In this document: positions 49,499 through 58,470 of the stretch, in pieces
How positions within the stretch are numbered: position 1 is the stretch's first letter
Layout: each line of letters opens with the position of its first letter
Assembly: GCA_946221915.1 (NCBI GenBank)
Contig: CAMIKG010000018.1
Location: 11,214 to 75,213, forward strand
From: an uncultured Erwinia sp.
Lineage (GTDB): Bacteria; Pseudomonadota; Gammaproteobacteria; Enterobacterales; Enterobacteriaceae
DNA length: 64,000 nucleotides
Reading direction: 5' to 3'
Position numbers and translations under genes: made by a program
Notes under the pieces: generated by a model
The model's input: only the letters and a program-made list of their open reading frames with translations
The model's database searches: none
Told to the model about the DNA's origin: nothing

Positions 49499-50160
49499 TA
49501 TGCTTTCCTCTGCAGCAGGTGATAGCCCAGTTCTTCGCGCGCCTGGCGCAATGATTTACCCTCGGCAAGTGCATGACGGATGGCTGACTCTGTTTTTTCA
49601 ATCTCATGCGCCACGCGAGCGATCTCTTCCGCCCTGCCGCGCGGGACAATCACCACGCCGCTGGCGTCCGCCACAACGATGTCGTTCGCTTCCACGCGCG
49701 CCGTGCCGATCGATACGGGCTGGTTAATAGCATTTACTTGCACACGGTCTTTGCCGGTGCGCATGAAGCGGCCTTTTGAGAAGATCGGATATCCGTCACC
49801 TAACGCTTTATGCACGTCACGACATACGCCATCAATAACAGTGCCCGCGATACCTTTGCTGCCGGCAAGCTGCGTCATGATGTCGCCCCAGACCGTGCAG
49901 TCGGTGCGGCCGTTGTTATCAATGACAACCATATATCCGGCAGGCACATCATCGATAAAATCGCCCACGGTTCCGGGAGGATTACTGGCAGGCTCGTAGC
50001 GTACGGTATACGCAAAACCCACGACAGCTTGCCTGTAGTTATCAAGCGGCATGACACCGAAACACTGTCCGCTCAGTCCGAGTTTATCGAGCGCGTCAGA
50101 AACGCCTGCGGTATCGAGTCCTTTGAACAGTTCAAGGAGCTGCTTTTCTGCCTCACTCAT
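49498..50160 (-). CDS. RraA/HMG-aldolase-like protein 2
   Basis: A 220-aa paralogue with WGDIMTQLAG and GTVIDGVCRD (R114-D115 catalytic pair). Residues FMRTGKDRVQVNAINQPVSIGTARVEANDIVVAD are typical of the family core. C-terminal EEIARVAHEIEKTESAIRHALAEGKSLRQAREELG is an added helical tail also found in HMG/CHA aldolases. It is translationally coupled to both neighbours. Sequence similarity to paralogues 1 and 3 is modest, so they may have different substrates or form a hetero-oligomer. Confidence 0.87.
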   Translation of the reverse strand: MSEAEKQLLELFKGLDTAGVSDALDKLGLSGQCFGVMPLDNYRQAVVGFAYTVRYEPASNPPGTVGDFIDDVPAGYMVVIDNNGRTDCTVWGDIMTQLAGSKGIAGTVIDGVCRDVHKALGDGYPIFSKGRFMRTGKDRVQVNAINQPVSIGTARVEANDIVVADASGVVIVPRGRAEEIARVAHEIEKTESAIRHALAEGKSLRQAREELGYHLLQRKA

Positions 50161-50825
50161 GCTTTTTCACCCTGGTTAATTGCTTCAAACTGGCTGTCAT
50201 GCATGACTTCGGCTACTGAGCGGCCTGCGCGTACAGCGGCTACCATGCCATTCTGGCGATGCGCAATTTTTTCAGCCAGCGCAATCACTTCTTCAATGCG
50301 ATCAGCCAAAATAAAGACCGTTCCGCAGCGGTCAGCTATCACATAGTCATTTTCTTTTACCGTAACGCCCGCCATGCTGACCGGGTTGCCGGAATCGATC
50401 TGTACGACGCGGTTACGTGCGCTGATCATGGTAATGCCGCGACCATACACCGGGTAGCCAATCTCTTCACTGCCTTCAATGTCCCGGCTCATGCCGTCCA
50501 GTACTGAACCACGTACGTTTTTACCCTTTGCCGCGTTTGCAATGATGTCTCCCCAGCAAGAGATCCCCTCTTTACCGCCGGCGATGACCAGAACGCGCTC
50601 GTCAGTGGTTATGGCATCAATCACTGGCGTTATGAGATGAACGGTGGGTCTGGCATCATTCTTTGGGCCGAGCTGAATGGTGCTGGCGCGTCCGACGATT
50701 TTTGGACAGTTCCAGAGCGGGCGCAGGCCATAGGTTGCTCCTGGGAGTTCCAGGAAATCGAGGGCATCAGAAACCGTGTTGGTATCAAGGCTGGCCAGTC
50801 TGTCGAGCATAGAATGAGATGACAT
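50157..50825 (-). CDS. RraA/HMG-aldolase-like protein 3
   Basis: About 222 aa with SCWGDIIANAAKG and GSVLDGMSRD (R114-D115). It is the first gene of the four-gene operon. I prefer the start MSSHSMLDRL, with GGAT 6 nt upstream; other in-frame starts at 50837 and 50858 overlap an inverted repeat that is more likely regulatory. C-terminal EEVIALAEKIAHRQNGMVAAVRAG again gives a helical tail. It is divergent from the LysR gene at 50934, its likely activator. Confidence 0.85.
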   Translation of the reverse strand: MSSHSMLDRLASLDTNTVSDALDFLELPGATYGLRPLWNCPKIVGRASTIQLGPKNDARPTVHLITPVIDAITTDERVLVIAGGKEGISCWGDIIANAAKGKNVRGSVLDGMSRDIEGSEEIGYPVYGRGITMISARNRVVQIDSGNPVSMAGVTVKENDYVIADRCGTVFILADRIEEVIALAEKIAHRQNGMVAAVRAGRSVAEVMHDSQFEAINQGEKA

Positions 50826-50841
50826 GACGTTATCCATTATG

Positions 50842-50882
50842 GTGGTTGATTTAACCACACTATTGAACGACTATCCTGATAG
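50842..50882. promoter_or_regulatory. Candidate LysR operator and promoter region of the RraA operon
   Basis: Inverted repeat GTGGTT-GATTT-AACCAC at 50842-50858 and the palindrome-like CTATC-CT-GATAG at 50871-50882, in the divergent gap between the RraA-type operon and LysR. The first lies in the 5' UTR if translation starts at 50825. Confidence 0.4.
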
Positions 50883-50933
50883 GTAAAATATTTAAATAAG
50901 ATAGTTTTAATATTAAAAATATATCGAGGAGAT

Positions 50934-51821
50934 ATGATCAATTTTCGCATATTGCGGCACATGTGGCTGTTTCTGGCCGTAGCAGAAGAGAAGCATTTTG
51001 GCCGTGCGGCTAAACGGCTCGGCATGACTCAACCTCCACTGACGCAACAAATTCAGGTGCTGGAGAGTTCGCTAAAAATTCAGCTGTTTGACCGGTCCCG
51101 GAAAGGTGTGCAGTTAACTCCTGCCGGCCAGGCAATCCTGCCCGCAGTAAGAAAGTTCGCCGAGCAGGTTGAACGCCTCGATCTGGCCATTCACGAAGCC
51201 ATTGCCGGTCATACCGGCATCCTTACCGTCGGGGCTATCAGCACGGCCATGCTCGACGTACTGCCCGCCTACCTGAAAAAAATGAAAAAACGGGCGCCCG
51301 AACTGACCATTTCGGTAAAAGAAATCGACAGCGCTGAAGCCATACCTTTGCTTCAGAGTGGAGACATTGACCTGGCATTCGCACGCCTTACTGGTGAACT
51401 CGGCAATGATATTGAGTCTTTGCCACTGGCCAGTGATAACCTGGTCGTTGCTCTGCCCCATGACCATCATCTCGCCGGAAAGAACAGTGTTGCGCTTGAC
51501 GCCTTAAGCGATGAGGAATGGGTTATGTTTGCCCGACATCTCAGCCCGGTATTTTTCGACAGCATAACTGCCGCCTGCCGTGCCCAGGGTTTTTCGCCCC
51601 GGATAATTCATGAAGTTCGATCTGTCGCCTCTCAGATCGCCTTTGTAAGCTGCGGTCAGGGCATCGCGCTCGTTCCTTCTTCGCTGGAACGTCTGTCACC
51701 CGCAAATGTCGTTACGCTGCCGCTTGATAATAATATCAACGTCATTACAACCGCAGCAGCCTGGTCCAGCGCCAGAAAAAATCCCGCTGTGGACATGTTT
51801 GTTGAAATCATCAGGCAGTAG
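50934..51821 (+). CDS. LysR-family transcriptional regulator (BenM/CatM-like)
   Basis: A 295-aa LysR protein whose N-terminus (RILRHMWLFLAVAEEKHFGRAAKRLGMTQPPLTQQIQVLE) is of the CatM/BenM type that activates aromatic and organic-acid catabolism. The effector half follows from about residue 92. GAGGAG lies before the ATG. It is divergent from the RraA/aminotransferase operon and likely responds to an intermediate of that pathway. Confidence 0.92.
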   Translation: MINFRILRHMWLFLAVAEEKHFGRAAKRLGMTQPPLTQQIQVLESSLKIQLFDRSRKGVQLTPAGQAILPAVRKFAEQVERLDLAIHEAIAGHTGILTVGAISTAMLDVLPAYLKKMKKRAPELTISVKEIDSAEAIPLLQSGDIDLAFARLTGELGNDIESLPLASDNLVVALPHDHHLAGKNSVALDALSDEEWVMFARHLSPVFFDSITAACRAQGFSPRIIHEVRSVASQIAFVSCGQGIALVPSSLERLSPANVVTLPLDNNINVITTAAAWSSARKNPAVDMFVEIIRQ

Positions 51822-51965
51822 TCACTATTTATCCGGGAAGAGTGGTTGTGGTGACCGGGGAAATTTGTCACTAACCAGAGCCACAGGTTTACAGAAAAGT
51901 ATGAGCTGTAGTTTTCTGTCATTTATAAAATTCATTTTTGGTCTCGCAACCGGTGAGAATAATCG

Positions 51966-52886
51966 ATGAATATCAGTCACTTTGACTTAAACACGTTGCG
52001 CTTGTTCGTTACTGCGGCTGACTGCAAAAGCCTGACCAGAACGGCTGAAATCTCCAGTATCACGCTTTCTGCGGTCAGCAAGCGTATCACTGAGCTTGAA
52101 CGTAATGTGAACTGCCAGCTGTTCGTCAGGCAGCCCCGCGGGCTTGAACTCACTACCGCCGGCTTAGGGCTTCTCCGTCATGCACGGGCCCTGCTGGACA
52201 GCGTTAACTCGATGGCCAGCGAACTGAATGACTATGCGCGAGGCGCGATCGGTCACGTTCGCGTCGCGGCGAACGTTTCTGCCGTAATTCAGTTCCTGCC
52301 CGAAGATTTGGCAGCCTTCTTTCACTCAAATCCAGGCATCAGAATTTACCTTGAGGAAGCGCTGAGCGATGCGGTAGTTGAGTCAGTTGACTCTGGTCGC
52401 GTGGATATCGGCATCTTTGCAGATAACGTTGATGCGACGGCGCTCAAGACCTTTCCATGGCGCAAGGACAGGCTTGTTCTGTTAGTGCCGACAGCCCATC
52501 CTCTTGCCTTGAATGACGAGATCTGGTTTGAAGATACCCTTGCCTGGGATTATGTGGCACTGAATCAGGGAAGTTCACTGCTCAGACGAATAACGGACAC
52601 AGCCGTTAGCGCAGGCCGTTTGCTGAAGGTCAGCATTCAGGTCACCAGTTTTGATGCGGTGTGTCGCATGATTCAGGCCGGTCTGGGGATAGGTATTTTA
52701 CCCCTGAAAGCCATCACGCCTGCCCTTCTTGGTTCCTCACTGAAAGCCATCACGTTGAAAGATGACTGGGCGCTGCGAACGTTGCGTATTGGCATTAATG
52801 CCAAAAAAATTCCGCATCCTGAGGCCAGTAAGCTGCTGGAATTTTTGATGGGCGTCCCAGATTCAGCGTTTACTGAAACGAACTAA
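51966..52886 (+). CDS. LysR-family transcriptional regulator
   Basis: A 306-aa LysR protein (TLRLFVTAADCKSLTRTAEISSITLSAVSKRITELE) with an effector domain resembling regulators of transport or CoA-transferase operons. It lies on the same strand as, and about 190 bp upstream of, the CoA-transferase operon, its likely target. The 190-bp gap is AT-rich. Confidence 0.9.
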   Translation: MNISHFDLNTLRLFVTAADCKSLTRTAEISSITLSAVSKRITELERNVNCQLFVRQPRGLELTTAGLGLLRHARALLDSVNSMASELNDYARGAIGHVRVAANVSAVIQFLPEDLAAFFHSNPGIRIYLEEALSDAVVESVDSGRVDIGIFADNVDATALKTFPWRKDRLVLLVPTAHPLALNDEIWFEDTLAWDYVALNQGSSLLRRITDTAVSAGRLLKVSIQVTSFDAVCRMIQAGLGIGILPLKAITPALLGSSLKAITLKDDWALRTLRIGINAKKIPHPEASKLLEFLMGVPDSAFTETN

Positions 52887-53079
52887 GCTTTCCTTATTTA
52901 CAAGCGAGCCAAATGAAGATGAATTTAACCCATTAAAAATTAACAATTTATTAATAAAATAAAAAACTCGACTCTTTAAACTTTCCATTCAGGAAAGGGT
53001 CACTGAAAAAATGTGAATTCTCATATTCCTTACGCGGAGCAATGCTTTCTCATGTTACGGAAAAGTGAACGGAGGAAGC

Positions 53080-54267
53080 ATGGCTTTACCACTCGAAGGG
53101 CTGCGGGTTATTGAAATGGGCCAGCTTATTGCCGGGCCGATGGCTGGACGAATGCTGGCGGAATTTGGCGCTGACGTCATAAAGATTGAGCCGCCCGGCA
53201 AAGGGGATCCTTTACGTAAGTGGCGCATGCTGCATGAAGGTACTTCTGTCTGGTGGGCAGCGCAGTCGCGCAATAAACGCTCAGTCACGCTGGATCTGCG
53301 GCAGCCAGAAGGTCAGCAGATTGCCATGTCACTGCTTAACACGGCTGATGTACTGATCGAAAACTTCCGTCCCGGAACGCTGGAGAAATGGGGACTCAGC
53401 TGGGAAACCCTGCATGCGAATAACCCCAAACTTATCGTTTTGAGTGTTTCAGGTTATGGACAAACGGGTCCTTATCGCGATCGGCCTGGCTTTGGCGTGA
53501 TTGGCGAAGCGATGGGAGGCTTACGTCATCTTTCGGGCGAACCCGATAGAACGCCGGTGCGCGTCGGCGTCTCCATCGGAGACTCTCTTTCCGCCCTGCA
53601 CGGCGTCATCGGCGTTTTACTCGCCCTTCGAAGCCGGGAAACGACTGGTCAGGGACAACAGATAGACGTGGCGTTATATGAATCCGTTTTTAACATGATG
53701 GAAAGCCTGATCCCTGAATACTCTGTGTTTGATCATATCCGCCAGCCCGCCGGCAGCAGCCTGCCCGGCATCGCTCCTACAAATGCTTACCGCTGTAAAG
53801 ACGGGAAATACGCGCTTGTGGCCGGAAATGGCGACTCTATTTTTCAACGTCTGATGCAGATCATTGAACGTCCTGATCTAGCCGCCGATCCGGCACTGGC
53901 ACACAATGATGGACGTGTTAAGCAGGTCGATTTGTTAGATGCGGCGATTGAAGAATGGACCAGTCAGCGCAATCTGCAGGAAGTGCTGGCCTCGTTGAAT
54001 GAGGGCGGCATTCCGGCCGGAAAAATCTACGACGCTGCAGACATCGCTAATGATCCGCATTATAAAGCACGCGACATGCTGTTACCGGCGCAGTTACCTG
54101 ACGGCACGCCGGTTACCCTGCCTGGTATCGTTCCTAAACTGCTGTCTACTCCCGGCTGCATCAGGCATGCGGCGCCAGAACTGGGTCAGCACACGGAAGA
54201 AGTGCTGTCTGAACTGGGTATTGATGCGAAACAGCGCATGATGCTCAAAGAAAAGGGGGCCTTATGA
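53080..54267 (+). CDS. Class III (CaiB/BaiF-type) CoA-transferase
   Basis: A 395-aa family III CoA-transferase. N-terminal LEGLRVIEMGQLIAGPMAGRMLAEFGADVIKIEPP is the family signature. The catalytic Asp is expected at D168 in RVGVSIGDSLSALHG. Such enzymes move CoA from a donor (often succinyl-CoA) to a carboxylic acid. Start chosen at MALPLEG with GGAGG at 5 bp. It overlaps the lyase gene by 4 bp, so the acid is probably activated here and cleaved by the next enzyme. Confidence 0.92.
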   Translation: MALPLEGLRVIEMGQLIAGPMAGRMLAEFGADVIKIEPPGKGDPLRKWRMLHEGTSVWWAAQSRNKRSVTLDLRQPEGQQIAMSLLNTADVLIENFRPGTLEKWGLSWETLHANNPKLIVLSVSGYGQTGPYRDRPGFGVIGEAMGGLRHLSGEPDRTPVRVGVSIGDSLSALHGVIGVLLALRSRETTGQGQQIDVALYESVFNMMESLIPEYSVFDHIRQPAGSSLPGIAPTNAYRCKDGKYALVAGNGDSIFQRLMQIIERPDLAADPALAHNDGRVKQVDLLDAAIEEWTSQRNLQEVLASLNEGGIPAGKIYDAADIANDPHYKARDMLLPAQLPDGTPVTLPGIVPKLLSTPGCIRHAAPELGQHTEEVLSELGIDAKQRMMLKEKGAL

Positions 54268-55247
54268 CTCTCCAGCGACAATCCCCGGCCGGCCGCATTT
54301 ACATACAGGAAGTCTGTCCACGTGATGGCTTACAGAATGAGGCCATCTTTGTAAAAACCCAGGACAAAATTGCCTTAATCGATCGCATTAGCCAGTGCGG
54401 TTTTGCGAAGGTGGAGGTCACATCATTTACTTCTCCTAAAGCCATACCGGCGCTGAAAGATGCTGAAGCCGTGATGCACGGGATCCGTCGAGTGCCCGGC
54501 GTCGAATACAGCGTACTGGTGCCGAACCTGCGAGGTGCGGAACGTGCCATGGCCTGCCGGATTGATGAGGCCAATCTGGTGATGTCAGCGAGCGAAAGCC
54601 ATAACAATACGAATCTGCGCATGAGCAGAGAAGCCTCTTTCTCGCAGCTGAGCCAGGTGATTTACGAGCTGAGTCATACGCCTGTTGCGATTAACGTTTC
54701 CCTGTCAGCGGCTTTTGGTTGTCCGTTTGAAGGCGACGTACCGCAAAATACGGTTCTGAATTTTGTAGACCGCTTCGCCAGCCTGGGCGTTCGCGGCGTG
54801 ACGTTATGTGATACTACAGGAATGGCATTTCCGACCCAGGTTGCCTCACTGAGCCGTGTGGTGAAACAGCACTTCCCACATTTAGAGATCACCTTACACT
54901 TTCATGATACCCGCGGGCTTGCGCTGGCAAACACCGTTGCAGCGCTCTCTGAAGGCATTAATCGCTTTGATTCATCAGCAGGTGGCCTTGGCGGGTGCCC
55001 CTACGCCCCAGGCGCCAGCGGCAATGTCTGTACGGAAGATATGGTGCATATGCTTGAGCTGATGGGTTATCAGACCAACGTAGATCTGTCTGCTCTTCTC
55101 GGTATATCACGTGAACTTGAGCCGCTTATTGGGCATAAGGTTCATGGCGCAGTTGTCAAAGCCGGCCAACGCTCTGACTTACATCACATGCCGGCATCAC
55201 TGGAACAAAATTTTAAAAGCTGTAATAAAACAGGGGGTCCAACATGA
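54264..55247 (+). CDS. HMG-CoA lyase-like protein
   Basis: A 327-aa TIM-barrel lyase. EVCPRDGLQNE near the N-terminus, HFHDTRG with metal-binding His residues, and GGLGGCPYAPGASGN, which is the HMG-CoA lyase active-site signature with the catalytic Cys. The family cleaves 3-hydroxy-3-methylglutaryl-CoA to acetyl-CoA and acetoacetate; other members cleave related 3-hydroxyacyl-CoAs. Together with the preceding CoA-transferase it would activate and split a 3-hydroxy acid. Length is normal for bacterial members. Confidence 0.92.
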   Translation: MTLQRQSPAGRIYIQEVCPRDGLQNEAIFVKTQDKIALIDRISQCGFAKVEVTSFTSPKAIPALKDAEAVMHGIRRVPGVEYSVLVPNLRGAERAMACRIDEANLVMSASESHNNTNLRMSREASFSQLSQVIYELSHTPVAINVSLSAAFGCPFEGDVPQNTVLNFVDRFASLGVRGVTLCDTTGMAFPTQVASLSRVVKQHFPHLEITLHFHDTRGLALANTVAALSEGINRFDSSAGGLGGCPYAPGASGNVCTEDMVHMLELMGYQTNVDLSALLGISRELEPLIGHKVHGAVVKAGQRSDLHHMPASLEQNFKSCNKTGGPT

Positions 55248-55627
55248 TTGACCATATTGACCACATTGTAATCACCACCCGGGATATTGAAGCCTGCATC
55301 GATTTTTATACTCGCGTACTGGGCATGAAACTGAACCAGTTTGGTGATAACAGAGTTGCTTTCACCTTCGGTCAGCAAAAAATAAATGTCCATGAATACG
55401 GGAACGAAATAGATCCTAAAGCGCATCTCCCTGTGCCGGGCTCACTTGATATCTGCCTGATAAGTTCTTATCCGGTTGAAAAAATAAAGACCCATCTGGA
55501 GCAATGTGACGTGGCGCTTGTTGAGGGACCGGTAACCCGCACGGGTGCATGCGGTCCCATTACGTCATTTTACCTTCGTGATCCCGACCTCAATCTCATT
55601 GAGATATCACGCTATAAAAACCAGTAA
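55244..55627 (+). CDS. VOC-family protein
   Basis: A 127-aa VOC protein: IDHIVITTRDIEACIDFYTRVLGMKL with a metal-ligand His, and the C-terminal FYLRDPDLNLIEISRY. It could be an epimerase, an isomerase or a dioxygenase-type enzyme for the pathway; epimerases of 2-methyl-acyl-CoAs belong to this fold. ATGA overlap with the lyase gene and 11 bp before the dehydrogenase. Confidence 0.85.
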   Translation: MIDHIDHIVITTRDIEACIDFYTRVLGMKLNQFGDNRVAFTFGQQKINVHEYGNEIDPKAHLPVPGSLDICLISSYPVEKIKTHLEQCDVALVEGPVTRTGACGPITSFYLRDPDLNLIEISRYKNQ

Positions 55628-55638
55628 CCGGGGGCGGT

Positions 55639-56580
55639 ATGAAAATTGTGACGCTCGATGCGGGGACGTTGCCCGTTCAGTTAGAAAAACCTCAGAGCTG
55701 CGATAATTGGGTTTATCGGGAAAGTACGCGCGAAGAAGATGTTGTGTCCGTACTGGATAATGCACAAATCGTTATCACTAACAAAGTTCCGTTGCGTAAA
55801 GGAGCTCTGGAAAAGTTACCTTCTCTTCGCTTTATTTGTGTTGCTGCCACAGGCTATGACTGCATTGATACAGATTACTGCCGGGAGCGCGGGATAGCAG
55901 TCAGTAATGTTCCAGGTTATTCGACTCGTAGCGTCTCCGAAAGCGTGATTGCTTCTGTCTTTGCCCTGAGGCGCCACCTTGTTGAGTACTGCTGCTCGTC
56001 ACATACCGAGTGGAGCCTGTCCTCACATTTCTGCCTGCATAAATCGCCCATCGGCGACATTCAGGAGGCAACGCTGGGCATTATCGGACGCGGAGATATT
56101 GGCTGTGCCGTTGCCCGCCTCGCCAGAGCGCTTGGCATGAACGTGTTGTTTGCCGAACGGCCCGGGCGAAGCAACGTACGGGAGGGCTACACGCTTTTTG
56201 ATGACGTTATCTCGCAGAGCGATATCCTGACATTGCATTGCCCCCTCACTCCTGAAACGCATCAGATCATCAATCAGGATGTGCTGGCACGCATGAAGCC
56301 CAGCGCTCTGCTTATCAACACGGCCAGAGGTGCGCTAATCAATGAGGACGATCTGGCCGATGCCCTCACCAGAGGGGAAATAGCTGGCGCAGCGCTGGAT
56401 GTGCTGGCTAAAGAGCCGCCTTCTCCTGAGAATAAGCTTCTTCATGTTCGGCATAAAAACCTGTTGATTACCCCCCATATTGCCTGGGCGAGTCAGACAG
56501 GTGTGAATAACCTTATTAAAGGAATCAACTACAACCTGGCCGGCTTTTTTGCTGGCGCAATAAAAAACCGCGTTGTCTGA
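55639..56580 (+). CDS. D-isomer-specific 2-hydroxyacid dehydrogenase
   Basis: A 313-aa NAD(P)-dependent dehydrogenase. Substrate domain at the ends, and nucleotide fold with GIIGRGDIGCAVARLARALGM. The catalytic Arg is in INTARGALINEDDL, and the Glu and His positions in AKEPPSPENKLL and LLITPHIAWAS. It resembles the glycerate/hydroxypyruvate and D-lactate-type enzymes. In the operon it would interconvert a 2-hydroxy and a 2-oxo acid, which the RraA-like aldolases or the aminotransferase could then use. Confidence 0.9.
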   Translation: MKIVTLDAGTLPVQLEKPQSCDNWVYRESTREEDVVSVLDNAQIVITNKVPLRKGALEKLPSLRFICVAATGYDCIDTDYCRERGIAVSNVPGYSTRSVSESVIASVFALRRHLVEYCCSSHTEWSLSSHFCLHKSPIGDIQEATLGIIGRGDIGCAVARLARALGMNVLFAERPGRSNVREGYTLFDDVISQSDILTLHCPLTPETHQIINQDVLARMKPSALLINTARGALINEDDLADALTRGEIAGAALDVLAKEPPSPENKLLHVRHKNLLITPHIAWASQTGVNNLIKGINYNLAGFFAGAIKNRVV

Positions 56581-56582
56581 AT

Positions 56583-56610
56583 AAAAAACGGCGTGCTATG
56601 ACACGCCTTT
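56583..56610 (+). terminator. Hairpin between dehydrogenase and transporter genes
   Basis: An A-run, then GGCGTG / CACGCC arms with a 6-nt loop followed by TTT, directly after the dehydrogenase stop. Weak intrinsic terminator or attenuator that could lower transporter expression. Confidence 0.4.
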
Positions 56611-56651
56611 GACTGTCCCTACAAATGCACCATCTCACCCGAGGAAATATT

Positions 56652-58004
56652 ATGTCTCAGAACATCGTTACCTCGAAAAAAAATAACAACAAGTGGTATA
56701 AACATCTTTATATACAAGTCATCATTGCCATTATTATTGGCATAGGCATCGGGCATTTTTATCCCGATGTTGGCGTGGATTTAAAACCATTAGGGGATAC
56801 GTTTATCAAGCTTATCCGACTGCTGATTGCACCCATTATTTTCTGCACAATAGTCAGCGGCATTGCCAGCATGAAAAGCCTGAAGAGCGTCGGTCAGGTA
56901 GGCTGGAAATCGCTGGTCTATTTTGAGGTGCTGACTACGCTTGCGCTCATCATCGGATTAATCGGTGTTAACCTGATGGAGCCGGGCAAAGGAATGCATA
57001 TCAATCCCGCGTCGCTGGATGGCGGGGCTATCGCTTCCTATACCAAAGCGGCACATGAGCAATCTGTTACCGGCTTTCTAACGCATATTATCCCTGAAAC
57101 CGTCTTTGGTGCGTTTGCTGAAGGGAATATTCTGCAGGTGCTTTTTATCTCGATCCTGTTTGCTTTTGGTCTTCAGTTACTGGGTGATTTAGGTAAGCCA
57201 CTGCTTAATACCATTGATTTAGTCGCCAAAACGTTTTTCCGCATGCTCAAGATTGTAATGTATGTTGCCCCGCTGGGTGCCATGGGTGCCATGGCATTTA
57301 CCATCGGTAAATATGGTGTGGCATCCCTCTCCTCTTACGGTGCGCTGCTGGTATGTTACTACCTCACCGGACTGTTTTTTGTCTTTGTGGTTCTTAACAT
57401 AGTGGCAAAGGTGTGTGGATTCAGCCTCTGGCGCTTCCTGCGCTACATTCGTGAAGAGCTGGTGCTGGTGTTGGGTACGTCATCGTCAGAATCAGCGTTA
57501 CCCCGGCTGATGACGAAGCTGGAAAAACTGGGCTGCGACAAGCCTGTAGTGGGCCTGGTCGTGCCTTCAGGCTACTGCTTTAATCTCGACGGCAGCTGTA
57601 TCAACATGACAGTACTGGTGGTGTTTATTGCCCAGGCACTGGACATTCATCTTTCAATCCAGCATCAGATTTCTCTGCTGGTCATTCTTTTACTAACCTC
57701 GAAAGGAGCTGCAAGTGTTAGTGGTGGGGCATTTATAACGCTTGCCGCCACCCTGGGTTCAACGAACAGTGTACCAGCAGCAGGTCTTGTTCTTGTTTTG
57801 GGCGTATATCGTTTTATTTCGGAAGGTGGAGCACTTATAAACGTTATCGGTAACGGCGTAGCTACTCTGGTCATATCCCGATGGAACGGGTCGCTGGATA
57901 TGGGAAAACTTGATGAAGAGCTTGGAAATCGCAATGTGAAAATAGATTTTGAATCCCGATATATATTGGCAAGTGCTAAAATAAAAACTCAAAGGAATGA
58001 TTAA
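56652..58004 (+). CDS. DAACS-family (DctA-like) carboxylate symporter, altered substrate site
   Basis: A 450-aa secondary transporter with eight membrane helices and two re-entrant loops, closely following DctA: HP1 GTSSSESALPR (275-285), TM7 NLDGSCINMT (311-320), HP2 SKGAASVSGGAFITLAATL (350-368). In TM8 the E. coli DctA motif (IDRFMSEARALTN) becomes VYRFISEGGALIN: the Arg that contacts the substrate's distal carboxylate is G393, and the preceding Asp is Y386. The substrate is therefore probably not a plain C4 dicarboxylate. I start it at MSQNIVTSKK with GAGGAA upstream. It is the last gene of the catabolic operon. Confidence 0.9.
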   Translation: MSQNIVTSKKNNNKWYKHLYIQVIIAIIIGIGIGHFYPDVGVDLKPLGDTFIKLIRLLIAPIIFCTIVSGIASMKSLKSVGQVGWKSLVYFEVLTTLALIIGLIGVNLMEPGKGMHINPASLDGGAIASYTKAAHEQSVTGFLTHIIPETVFGAFAEGNILQVLFISILFAFGLQLLGDLGKPLLNTIDLVAKTFFRMLKIVMYVAPLGAMGAMAFTIGKYGVASLSSYGALLVCYYLTGLFFVFVVLNIVAKVCGFSLWRFLRYIREELVLVLGTSSSESALPRLMTKLEKLGCDKPVVGLVVPSGYCFNLDGSCINMTVLVVFIAQALDIHLSIQHQISLLVILLLTSKGAASVSGGAFITLAATLGSTNSVPAAGLVLVLGVYRFISEGGALINVIGNGVATLVISRWNGSLDMGKLDEELGNRNVKIDFESRYILASAKIKTQRND

Positions 58005-58470
58005 AACAGCAGGTACGGGCAGAAGTGAAAATAATTACCCCTGCCCGAATTATGATACTTAACGCACTACGTTAGAAATCATAATAAATGAGAAGTTCTC
58101 AAACCTCTTGAGTTAAAGGATGCAGCGTTATCTGATAGAGTATCAGCCTGATTAATATATCCAATCATTTATCTTTTCCGGATTTAAAACCGCGGCAGGA
58201 TAGTAAACCCCTGAAGTCAGGTGCCCTATCTGTATTTATTGATTGGGCATCTGAAGCCAGGGTTCGCTCATAGCCGTCCAGTCCTCACATCAGCTGAACG
58301 CTAAGTGCCAGAGAGGACTGATCCTGACCAGCCTCTGGAATATAGCGTCAGCTCCCCTCCCCCTGAATCACAATCTCAGACGTTGTCTCAATAAGAGATA
58401 ATCTTGTTTGCCGGGGTACTTACAATATCTTCAGTCAAAAACATCCCTTGTAGAATTAAAAGCCATCATC
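58005..58470. other. Intergenic region after the transporter gene
   Basis: 466 bp between convergent genes. A CGGGCAG/CTGCCCG stem at 58016-58047 may close the transporter transcript. I see no ORF or RNA gene I can support in the rest. Confidence 0.4.
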
